A stretch of 64,000 nucleotides of DNA, taken from Tetrapyrgos nigripes (taxonomy: Eukaryota > Basidiomycota > Agaricomycetes > Agaricales > Campanellaceae). Below, piece after piece: positions 23,690-33,100 of the stretch. The translations under genes were made by a program, and so were the position numbers. Numbering within the stretch: position 1 is the first letter of the stretch; every line of letters starts with the position of its first letter. The stretch lies in assembly GCA_013368315.1 (NCBI GenBank), contig JAACJM010000005.1, positions 1,116,001 through 1,180,000 on the forward strand, given 5' to 3'. The notes beneath the pieces were generated by a model. The model saw only the letters and a program-made list of their open reading frames with translations, had not been told where the DNA came from and did no database searches.

Positions 23690-24790
23690 TTGGATGAGGA
23701 GGAGAGGGCTTGTAGATTCACGAATTTTTGATGGAATAGTGCAAGTAGGGGGTGATTTTGAATCGATCTATTAATTAGAATACGAATTTATTGAAGAGAC
23801 AGCGAACGCACCTGTCGTTCCGAAGTTATAGCCTGTTCAATAAACCCAAAAATGCATGAATAAGCTATATCGCATCCGAATGGCGTGCGACGGCTCCAAA
23901 ACCACTTCCATCGTGTTTGGAGAGTAAAATAACCCCCGAATAGAGCTTTGGACAAGGAGATTCTAAGCAGGGGGCGAGGAGGAATGGAGTTGTTCGGGGT
24001 GAGGAGGAGCGGGTATGCATCTTGAGTCCGGACGTCTTCGGATGGCTTCCAGACCAGCACCATCGTGTTCTTAGGGTTTAATAACCCCAGATACGATTCA
24101 GGATGAGGAGATTTTAGTGCGGGGTTGAGTAGTAGTAGTAGAAGCGGTAGGGAAGAGAGGGGATGGCGGGTGACGGGATATGAAGGGATTTGGACCAGCT
24201 AGTGACTCAATGAAATCGATTTTTTTATTAGAATAAGATTGTAAGGAAATTGAAGCGAACGCACCTCGCTTTCAGAAGTTACAACTAATGCAAAATCCCA
24301 GAAATCCCAAAAAGTCGAAAACTGACATAGCGCATCCGGCAGCCATTTGGGGTCTTTGAAATTGTAACCATCGGATTTGGAGGGTTAAATAACACTAGAA
24401 TCCAGTCCGGAGTGAAGCGATTTGGGCGGAATGTCGAGGAGGTGTGTATGTAGTAAGGGGGAGGGGGAAGGGATGGCGGACAACGCCATTCTGACGGAAT
24501 AGGACAAGTTGAGTGCTCTATATAATCTATTTTGTGAGGGGAATCCAACGGTATCAAAATCAAAACGAACGGATGTCGCGGTCAAAAGTTATGTCCAATT
24601 TAAAACCTACAAAATGCGAAAAAACTCCATATCAGATCCGGCCAAGACGCAGAGGCTTCTAGAGCATTACGATCGAATTTGGAGGGTCAAATAATGATAT
24701 AATTGAGTCCAGCATGAGGTGATTTGGTAGGAAGGACGAGGAGGAGTGGATATTGGATTTGGGATGAGGAGCAGGCCAGTGAAATAACAG
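23690..24790 (-). repeat. inverted block of the 450/300-bp family
   Basis: Minus-strand copies of the 21.4-22.9 kb landmark occur at about 23806, 24258 and 24564 (spacings 450 and about 307). With the plus-strand block they form a large inverted arrangement around 23.2 kb. No coding content is credible. Confidence 0.65.
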
Positions 24791-24879
24791 CTACAACTAT
24801 CCAGAGACTGCTGTCTACTGAATAGATGTCTAGAATGGCATGAGATACAAGGGAGAAAGCGGCAGGAATTCCACTCTAA

Positions 24880-25105
24880 GTTATGTACTCTACACTTTGA
24901 GCATAGAGTACTTGGCTTGTGTCAAGTGTTCATACCTGGACACTTAAAGTGAAGTACTCAACGCTTTGGGCGTAGAGTACTTGGCTTGTGTCGAGTGATA
25001 TAGTCTATGCTTTGGCCATAGACTACATTACTTGACACTTAAAGTAGAGTACTTGTTTATTCTCCAGTGATATACTCAACGCTTTGAGCGTTGAGTGATT
25101 CTCTT
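24880..25105. repeat. palindrome cluster with AGTACT linkers
   Basis: Contains CTCAACGCTTTGAGCGTTGAG, ACACTTAAAGTG-type stems and CTCAACGCTTTGGGCGTAGAG, separated by GTACTTG or AGTACT. It belongs to the same family as 23.5, 27.7 and 29.6-29.95 kb. Confidence 0.8.
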
Positions 25106-25126
25106 GAGTAATTCTCTATGCACCTT

Positions 25127-25222
25127 CAGTTACTGGGACCGGTTACTAAAGAAGCCGGGATTTTTGAGTCCAAAATAGGAAATCAAGATGCAATGGAGTC
25201 TACTTTCCTATTTTGGACTCAA
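25127..25222 (+). mobile_element. about 95-bp hairpin element, copy 1
   Basis: The core stem is TTGAGTCCAAAATAGGAAA and its exact complement TTTCCTATTTTGGACTCAA around a short loop containing CAATGGAGTCTAC. The 5' flank GGGACCGGTTACTAAAGAAG is shared, in reverse orientation, with the copy at 30592-30690. Two copies with shared flank and conserved stem suggest a MITE-like unit. There is no coding capacity. Confidence 0.75.
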
Positions 25223-25735
25223 GTTTTCTTTCAACCTCACTCTAGTCAATACGGCCCCAGACACTACTTATATATGATCAGGTACATAAACACAAATGTA
25301 GTTATTATTCTGTAGGTAGAGGGGTATTGAGAACCAGTTAAATGAGTAGAACATGAATAGTAGAGGCAACAGCAGGTGAAAGCATAATGAGAGGTTTCCG
25401 AGAGCATAAGTCGATGCACTAGGTCCCTCGGATCGTAACACCTGGCAACATCTGTGTAAGCTAAAGAACAAAGATGTAAGACACCTCAGTCAGTAAGCTG
25501 TAACAAAAGAACAGAGCTGCACTGTCGGCGTACTGCGTGAAGAAACAATGAGCCCACCAGTCCGGGAGAACTTCGGGGTGGTGAAAAGCCAATACGGTGG
25601 GATATTGGTGCCGGAAAGGCAGTAGGAGTGGAGAGCGATGGAAAAAGCCAAGAACATGTAGAGGATTTTATTGGTGATGGTTCGCAAAGAAGATGAAAAA
25701 GATTACTAAGCTATTGACGCCTGTCACTTACAGAG
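25223..25735. other. no supported gene
   Basis: Only short hydrophobic minus-strand frames (25268-25471, 25490-25687) are present. No motif or splice chain was found. Confidence 0.4.
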
Positions 25736-25740
25736 CGACG

Positions 25741-25835
25741 CGGCCAGGATTTTACTCACTATGATGTCATTGCTCCTAAGTCCTTGCACTGTAGACTTTC
25801 AGAGGTTATCGTGAGCAAAATCCTGGCCCGGTCGG
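25741..25835. mobile_element. about 95-bp TIR element (MITE-like)
   Basis: GGCCAGGATTTTACTCAC at the left is mirrored by GTGAGCAAAATCCTGGCC at the right, one mismatch in 18. The same terminus, extended with TATGAYGTCATTG, reappears inverted at 27333-27368. No target-site duplication could be fixed by eye. Confidence 0.7.
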
Positions 25836-26527
25836 TCAATAAACAGCAGGAGTCAGCAGCGTAGTAACCTTTCTTCATCGTCCTTTCGAACCATGAATCT
25901 ACCGATAAATGTAGCGCTCGGATTACTTGAATCAAAGCAAGCGCGAAACATTACCGACAAATGACAGATCCCGAGCACTTGGTGGGCGCGTAGCATAAGT
26001 CAAGGTCGAGCAAGATGGAAGGCCGTACACAGGTGTGTATTGAGGGTAAAAAGGCTTATATGCATAGATAATGGGTCACTAAAAGTATCCAGAATAGAAA
26101 GGAACGTTGCAGATGAGTAAAAAACCGAATGAGAAAGCGCATGCCCAAGGGTTTCCCGAGAGTACTAGATTGTCTACTTGTCTACGTCTAATGAATTATA
26201 GTGAAATATATACATGATTGCTGATGCAAATGGATAATATATCTGTGGGGGCAGCCTTGGAGCCCGAGTGTATGCCTTTCTATTCTTCGGTTCTCTTCTT
26301 TCTCTGCGGTCGAGTTTCCCTGAGCTTGTATTTCAATTGTTCTTTACTTCTCTGTTGCCACAGTATTCATTTCCTTAGTTTCCAAGAGTCTCCAAAGAAT
26401 TCTATTACTCGGGATCAAGTTTCAAGCTTTCCATTGTTCACTCGTGATTCGAGATGACTAGCCTGGAGCCACAGCTCCGTTCTTTAGCTAGTACTGACCA
26501 GGGAGTCTTTTGCTGGTTGTTATTCGT

Positions 26528-27150
26528 TCACTCAGGCGTCTCAGGTGTTGTAAGCTCTGATTTCATACTAAGCAGTCGCAAATTTTTGCGATTTTCGCGG
26601 CTGTATCTTCCCCACACTAAAAATCTTGACTTCCTAGTCAAGCAGTGCGCATAACGGGCATCGTTCATGTTCTCTCGATTTCTCTTTACCTCCCAAGATA
26701 TTTCCGAATGAATGTAAAAAGAGACGGAACAGGAGTGGCTAGTGGCGCGATAACCCTGTCCGGTGTCATCCTCGTTCTCATACTGTAACTCATATGTCTG
26801 TTGCGATTGGGTCTGAATATTTGCAGCTCTCCAGCTCAGCAATCTGTTTGTCTCGTGGATCTGTTTGTGCGGCAAGCTCAGGCATTGTGGAAACGGTAAG
26901 GACCCCTCTTCCGCCTGATATCCACTCAAATAAACCGGCAGCACTTCTTTCAACCTCTCTCCTTGAGAAGTCTTCGTAGAATTTCTCGACTCTTTGCTTC
27001 TCGCTGTACTCAACAGGGAATCTGGGGATTGGAGCACCATCTTGAAGCAAGATATGACCGTCTCTCTCAATTAATAATCCTTCATCAATCATTTCTTCTC
27101 TGTGCAGGTAATTTCTACTCGTATGACCACTATGATCACAAAAAATAACA
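26528..27150 (-). pseudogene. retrotransposon gag-like relic
   Basis: The frame 27092-26790 reads like the part of a fungal LTR-retrotransposon Gag that follows the zinc knuckle: EEMIDEGLLIERDGHILLQD, GAPIPRFP. Immediately upstream is a remnant CCHC knuckle (FCDHSGHTSRN) displaced by a one-base change in a T run, with its last position a Tyr. After residue 85 the sense continues in another frame (NIQTQSQQTYELQYENED). At least two frameshifts make it non-functional. No pol or LTRs are nearby. It lies inside the interval bounded by the TIR copies at 25.74 and 27.37 kb. Assignment rests on recalled family style, not a search. Confidence 0.45.
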
Positions 27151-27332
27151 TTTCATTTCATCGAGATTTGCATACGTTGGCTGCTTGGACGTGTTTGAGC
27201 GATCTTAATTCACTTCCGCCAGTTTTGAGTGGGAATGACTTTCCTTGGAATGTGTATCTTGCAACAAACTGCAGCACGCTGGCAGGTACGATTGACCGGA
27301 ACTGCTCAGTTGCGGTCTGGGCTTGTTATGAT

Positions 27333-27368
27333 CAATGACGTCATAGTGAGCAAAATCCTGGCCGCGCC
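27333..27368. repeat. isolated terminus of the 25.74-kb TIR family
   Basis: CAATGACGTCATAGTGAGCA, then AAATCCTGGCCGCG, is the reverse complement of the left end at 25738-25770 with about two differences. It may mark the right end of a 1.6-kb composite, or be a second partial copy. Confidence 0.7.
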
Positions 27369-27669
27369 GCTTCTATACATGAGAGTCGTCTTCAGCTTAG
27401 TAAGCTTTTTCATCTTTTTTTCGAACCATCATTACAAAAGTACGAACCCTCTCTGCCTCCTCCCCCTCTCCAGAGTAAGTGTTTCCTTCAATAGTAGCAC
27501 ACCATCTGTCTAGTAGTCCCTCGAATGCAAAGTTGGACTTTCCAGACCGTTTTTGATTCCATTGAGACGAGGATTTGAGTAGCAACTGAGCTGTATCTCT
27601 CGCCTACAGCATGTCTCGTTTTTTAGATATCGAAGCTTCCGTCTCAGGCAGCGACCGCGATCTTAATTC

Positions 27670-28010
27670 ACTTCCAGTACTTGACACTTAAAGTGTCAAG
27701 AGAATCACTCAACGCTCAAAGCGTCAAGAACTTACTAGAGCCTCTCTTTCGATACAATTTTTTATTCTCAGTGGCTGAAGCATTAAACCAGGATGCTGTG
27801 AGCATTGAATCCGCTCACAGCGTCCCATTAAATCTTTGAGTGTAGAATATATTTTGAACGCTGTGAGCGGAGTGAAAGCTCACAGTGTCCATGAAATCTT
27901 TGAGTGTAGAATATGTTTTGGACACTGTGAGTGTTCACTCCGCTCACAGCGTCCTGTTAAATTTTTGAGTATAGAATATATTTTGGACACGGTGAGCGGA
28001 GTATTACTTC
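27670..28010. repeat. palindrome clusters (TTAAAGTGTCAAG and CGCTCACAGCG types)
   Basis: First a CTTGACACTTAAAGTGTCAAG palindrome and a CTCAACGCTCAAAGCGTC unit, then three units about 70 bp long built on GACGCTGTGAGCGGAGTGAA with the linker TTTGAGTGTAGAATATRTTTTG. Confidence 0.8.
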
Positions 28011-28019
28011 ACTCATCCA

Positions 28020-28465
28020 TCAGTGTCCAGATGTGCACTGGCCAAGTGAACGCTTTGGGCGTTCTTATGGTCCGTGCACTGGAAACCTGCTGCCATCTGA
28101 ACGCCCAAAGCGTTCACTTTCGCTTTGAGCGTCCAGATGTGCACGGACCAAGCAAACACTTTGGGTATTCTTATGGTCCGTGCACTGGAAACCTGCTGCC
28201 ATCTGAACGCCCAAAGCGTTCACTTCTGCTTTGAGCGTCCAGATGTGCACGGACCAAGCAAACGCTTTGGGCGTTCTTATGGTCCGTGCTCTGTAAATCC
28301 ATATCTGGATGCCCAAAGCGTTCACTGACGCCTTGAGCATCCAGATGTGCATGGACCAAGCAAACGCTTTGGGCGTTCCTATGGTCTGTGCAATGCAAAC
28401 CTGCAGCACATCTGAACGCCCAAAGCGTCAGTGAACGCTTTGGGCATACAGAGTCAATGATTAAG
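28020..28465 (+). repeat. 106-bp relatives of the double-hairpin satellite
   Basis: Four units, spacing about 106, of GTGCACGGACCAAGCAAACG ... CTTTGGGCGTTCTTATGGTC with CATCTGAACGCCCAAAGCG stems. They share both hairpins with the 18.6-21.0 kb array but use different linkers (ACTGGAAACCTGCTGC). Confidence 0.85.
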
Positions 28466-28794
28466 TCATTCACGCAGACAAATGAGGGTGAACGCTCAAG
28501 TCGTTGATCTGTTTGTGGCAGCCGGAAGTCTTGGAGTCTCACTTATTTTCTGATATCAAAAAATTTTCTGGAGGTAGATAGCTTTTGAAAAGTCTGGAAA
28601 AATCGAAAGAAATAGTGAAAAAATTACAGGATAGTTGCTTTCATGTGGAGGAGTACATGTTTGCGAGATTGCCCAGGAGGACTAGGACGTTGCCATTATA
28701 TGAAGCTTACCGATAATATATAAAGCAATTCAATTTGTACCTAAGCGACTTCACATGGATAATAAAATTGAACACACCTTTTTATGCTCATCGG

Positions 28795-29175
28795 GTGCAA
28801 GAGCACATCTGTACGCTCAAAGCATTCACTGATGCTTTGGGCGTTCAGATGTCCTGTGGTTTCCTGTGCACGAACCAAGTCTGAATGCCCAAAGCGTCTG
28901 TGAACGCTTTGGGCATACAGATGTGGTGTGGGTGTTTCCTGTGCACGCCCAAAGCGTTCACTGATGCTTTGGGTGTTCAGATCTCCTGTACACGGACCAA
29001 GTCAGAACACCCAAAAAGTTTGCTTGGTCTGCACATCTGGACACTTAAAGTGTCCGTGAACGCTTTGGGCGTTCAGGTGCTGCAGTCCACAGACCAAGTA
29101 AGACACCCAAAGCAGCGTTCGTGTGGTCCATGTGGTCCATGCACATCTGGACACCCAAAGCGTTCGGATATTAGT
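28795..29175 (+). repeat. degenerate double-hairpin satellite block
   Basis: Three to four diverged units with the same GTGCACGRACCAAGTC and CATCTG-AACGC stems and the GGTGTGGGTGTTTCCTGTG linker of the main array. Confidence 0.8.
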
Positions 29176-29269
29176 GCTTTATTTTACAAAGTAGAATTAG
29201 TTGTTTACAAGACATAGTAGTAATACATGTATACACAAATGTATAGAAACTTTGAGGGGAGTGTCAAGT

Positions 29270-29970
29270 AAGTTCTTGACACTTTGAGCATTGAGTAAAG
29301 TACTCAAGTACTTGACACTTGGAGTGTCCTTGGTCTGTCAATCTAGTACACATCTGAACGCTTTGAGCGTCCGAATGTACTTGGAATGTACTACTAGATT
29401 TACAGACCAAGTAAAATTATACTGGTCCATGCATCTAGTACACATCTGAACACTTTGAGCGTCTGAATGTACTACTAGATTTACAGACCAAGTAAAATTA
29501 TACTTGGTCTGTGCATCTAGTACACATCTGGATGCCTTGGGCATCCAGATCCTGGACGCTCAAAGCATCTAGATGTGCATGGACAGTAAAATTTTTACTT
29601 GTCTGTGCATCCAGTACATATCTGAACGCTGTTGAGAGTACTTGACACTTAATGTGTCAGGAGAATCATAACTTTCTGGACACTTTGAGCGTCGAGTACT
29701 TGTCTTGACACTTTGAGCGTTGAGTAATTCTATTGACACTTTAAGTGTCAAGTACTCCTCTCAACGCTCAAAGTGTCAAGACAAGTACTCTACGCTTTGA
29801 GCGTTGAGTAATTCTCTTGACACTTTAAGTGTCAAGTACTCCTCTCAATGCTCAGAGCGTCAAGTAATTTACCTTTGAGTGCAGGTCTGGACGCTCAAAG
29901 CATCAAGACAAGTACTCTACACTTTGAGCGTCGAGTACACTTAAAGTGCCAAAGAGTCAAGAAAAATACT
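29270..29970. repeat. mixed palindrome array with AGTACT / AGTAATTC linkers
   Basis: Dense alternation of CTTGACACTTTAAGTGTCAAG, CTCAACGCTCAAAGCGTC and ACACATCTGAACGCTTTGAG modules. The last ends at about 29980, directly against the coding-like fragment at 29985-30338. Confidence 0.85.
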
Positions 29971-29984
29971 CGACGCTCAAAGAA

Positions 29985-30338
29985 GAGGCTAGTTGTCGTA
30001 GGAGGCCTTCTAGGTTCCTTGTAAGGGATAGCTGGGGTGTTCTCTTGCCCTTGTGAAGGCGCTAGTGAAGGATAAGCTGCTTGTGGTCCGCACCTGCTCT
30101 GGGCACTAGGAGTTCTGGGCGACGGCAGGTCAACTCCAACCTGGTTCAAAGACAGCAAGCAGCCCAAAAACCTAGACCTAGCATTTTCCTCTTCAACGGA
30201 CTGGCAGTGGGCGCGTTGCAGTATCTGTCCTACGAGTCGAAGATCTTCTAAGTCCACGGAAAACTCCAAGCCAACACTGTTTCCCACACTGTCATCTACA
30301 CCGTTGTCCACACTGTCGCCAATGCATTCCGAATCCAT
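29985..30338 (-). pseudogene. 5' gene fragment truncated by palindrome array
   Basis: An open frame from the ATG at 30338 encodes about 117 plausible residues: an Asp/Ser/Val-rich start (MDSECIGDSVDNGVDDSV), a helix-like centre (DLRLVGQILQRAHCQSVEEE, then FLGCLLSLNQ) and a Pro-rich end. At about 29985 the frame runs into palindromic repeat sequence and loses its character. No intron donor is visible before the junction. The family is not recognised. Interruption by expansion or insertion of the repeat array is the simplest reading. Confidence 0.4.
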
Positions 30339-30591
30339 GAGCAGTGGGTAGGGGACTCCGAGCTTTATTCTGAGCCGTTCTAAACAGTGAAACCACAGGC
30401 GTCAGCTAGAACGACAGTAACCTATTCGAAAACATACGCTCTGAAGGTCCCAGGAAGGGGTATACTAAACAGAGATACCCCCGGCTTCAGCTACCGGTTT
30501 GTAAAATTATGCTTTTGAGGGGAAAAAGTTCGGCGTGAAGCTTATGAAGGAGAATCGGCGGAATGGGCCAAGTGAAAAGATGAACCAAACT

Positions 30592-30690
30592 TGAGTCCAA
30601 AATAGGAAGGTAGACTCCATTGGGTTTCGTTTACCTATTTCGGACTCAAAATTCCGGCTTCTTTACTACCCGGTCCCGGGCTTATCTTGA
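30592..30690 (-). mobile_element. about 95-bp hairpin element, copy 2 (inverted)
   Basis: Reverse-orientation copy of 25127-25222: TTGAGTCCAAAATAGGAAGG, loop with GTAGACTCCATTGGG, CCTATTTCGGACTCAA, then CCGGCTTCTTTACTACCCGG. The stem has accumulated two mismatches. Confidence 0.7.
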
Positions 30691-30699
30691 GACTTACGC

Positions 30700-30850
30700 T
30701 CAAAGCGGATACGCTTTGATGCAGACACTTTGAGCGTCAAGGTACTATTATGACGCTGTGAGCGGAACACCCTAAGTGTTCCAGTCCACTCACAGCATCA
30801 CAAATTGTATCTACAACATGCTGTGCGGCTGTGAGCGGAGTGAACACTCT
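30700..30850. repeat. palindrome cluster
   Basis: Short CGCTCAAAGCG-, GACGCTGTGAGCGGA- and CTGTGAGCGGAGTGAA-type modules, as at 27.8 kb. Confidence 0.7.
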
Positions 30851-30919
30851 GAGTATACTATAGTATTATACTTAGCATTCATGATTTTTTGGACACTTGG
30901 AGTGTCCAGTAAGTTCTAA

Positions 30920-30970
30920 TATTATAACAAGTCCCGCTATGACCATCGTGGGTCCCCCCATTAATTTAGG
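30920..30970 (+). repeat. dispersed terminal motif CTATGACCATCGTGGGTCCC, copy 1
   Basis: ATAACAAGTCCCGCTATGAC, then CATCGTGGGTCCCCCCATTA. Other copies: 31868-31920 (+), 37014-37064 (+), partial 40728-40748 (+), 40957-41002 (-), 44850-44890 (-). Looks like the end of an element family. Confidence 0.75.
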
Positions 30971-30999
30971 CCTCAGGTATGCATTTCCTGCGTTCTACA

Positions 31000-31860
31000 T
31001 GTGCTTATTGTCTATTCCTTTACCCGTTCGCTCTCGGTTTCGCCAGCTCCGCACATTTCACCCCAATTTGGGTAAGACTATGCGTTCAGGATGTTGTGCG
31101 TACACTGATGATGTCTCGTGTGAACGAGTTTGCTACCCATAACTGGTTGTGGGTAAGATGATGGATTTAGGATATTACGCGTAGTGTCACTAGTGTCTGG
31201 GACGCTGCATACACTGATGATGTATTGTGTGAGTAAGTTGACTGCCCGTTACTAGTTGTGGGTAAGCCTATGCATCTGAGATGCTGCGTACACTGATGAT
31301 GTATTGCAACGCGCTAGTACTTGTCTAATAAGTACTTAAAGATCCGGAATAGATATACCAGTGGCCTATCAATATACTTAGATATTCAGGTTGCACTAGG
31401 TGAAAAATAGTCTGCAATAATCAACTGATCTTTGATCAAGCTTGTGCGTAGCAATCGTTGTTATATATTGTACAAAGTAGATACAATGTCCAACGACTTG
31501 AGCTGTAAGTATGCATCCTCATTCAATCCCAATGCTCAAGTCGTTGTACCTTGTAGGTATCACCTCCGATGACTTGATTGTTGGAAGTATTTACTCTCTA
31601 GTTGTCCCAAGTTTGGCTAAGTTAGCAGAAAGTTCACAGCACCGCGGCAACACCTCGCGACATTCAACACGTCAATTCCAACTTATGTCACTTCTCAGTC
31701 CTTCGCCAGCTCTCATCCTCATCCTTACCAGCAAGCCTAAAGCAGACAGTTGACTAGGGTGACGGCGACGGCAGTCAGGGTCTGTAGGGTTAAAGACTCA
31801 GAGTATGGTGCAAACAAAGCGATTATCGCCTCACCTTTCCGAGCCGAGCATGTCTGGGTC
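31000..31860. other. non-coding, internally repetitive
   Basis: 31070-31310 holds about three degenerate units of GGGTAAGMCTATGCRT ... ACTGATGATGT. No gene is supported. Confidence 0.45.
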
Positions 31861-31867
31861 TTTCCTA

Positions 31868-31985
31868 CTATAATAACAAGTCCCTCTAAGACTATTGTGG
31901 GTCCCCCCATTAATTTTGGGAACGATGGCGGGTGGGGTCGACGGAGCCACCGTCGCGTGGGAGATATAGGTAGGATGAACGGTTT
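31868..31985 (+). repeat. dispersed terminal motif, copy 2 with longer flank
   Basis: Shares about 110 bases with 37014-37128: the CTATGACCATTGTGRGTCCC motif, then GATGGCGGGTGGGG and GGAGCCACCGTCGCG. The longer match suggests both are fragments of one larger element. Confidence 0.7.
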
Positions 31986-32049
31986 GAGAATCAAAGATGC
32001 TGATTGAAGTATTGAAGATGTTCTTGACCTAGTACCATCCCTCTTGAGC

Positions 32050-32320
32050 ATCTAAACGTCCAAGACGTTGACGCATTCGAGTCTCCAAGAGGTAGATGCA
32101 TCTGAACGTCCAAGACTTTGATGCATCCGACCCTCCAAAAGGTGAACACATCTAAACGTCCAAGACGTTGACACATTTGAGTCTCCAAGAGGTAGATGCA
32201 TCTGAACGTCCAAGACATTGATGCATCTGAGCCTCCAAGAGGTGAAAGGGTCTAAACGTTCAAGATGTTGATGCATCCAACCCTCCAAGAGGGGAACGGA
32301 TCTGAACGTCCAAGACATGC
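32050..32320 (+). repeat. 50-bp tandem repeat, six copies
   Basis: AACGTCCAAGACGTT-type palindromes recur exactly every 50 bases at 32055, 32105, 32155, 32205, 32255 and 32305, joined by GCATCYGASYCTCCAAGAGG. Confidence 0.9.
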
Positions 32321-32329
32321 AGAGTAAGT

Positions 32330-33100
32330 GATTCCGATTCTAATTTTTATATCCTTGTGCCCAAGCGTCCTGGACGCTCTGCGTACACCATAGATTATTT
32401 ATGCAAATAAAAATGTTTATTCATCATTCTACTACTGTGAACAATGGCGGATGGTGTTTCATCCTCAACGGCGTGGGTGTATGGGTGATGGCGTTGGGAA
32501 GTGAGCCTATGCCATATTCCTGCGGTCATCATGATCATAAACCGTGGGTATAATAGTGTGACGACGAATCGTCCACACTTACTAGTATACTATGCAAATA
32601 CTACTTGGTCTTCACTCCGTATCTAGGATACAGTGCACGACCAACTCGTCCACGCTGTATCAACTAGCAGAGACTTTGTCGTCCTCGCTTTGTAGAATGT
32701 AGAATCTATTTAATGTATGTACAGTGTCTGACGACTTTGTCATCCACGCTCTATCTCTCTGAAATTGATCTTCAGTAAGGATATGACAAGTTCAGATCTA
32801 TTGAGCGAACAATTGTAACATTGTAACTAGCGTAAGGCCACATAAACTTTCTCCACACCTTCACCAAATCCGTGCACCAATATCTATAAATCCGAATCCC
32901 CAAATCCACATTCCCCCACGCAGTCAAGGTTCAGAATCCTCCACTTAACCTCCAGCGTCTGCTCTCGTCGTCAATTAACTACAAATCCAGCCCTCCCCGA
33001 CTCTGCATAGGAGTGAAAAAGATGGGTAGTACTTCTTAGCTCAATACTTAGTACATAAATATCGAAAAAAGACTCACCGGAGACTGAACGCCTTCATTAA
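32330..33100. other. no supported gene
   Basis: Scattered CGACTTTGTCGTCC-like short palindromes (32.6-32.75 kb). The rest is featureless. Confidence 0.4.
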
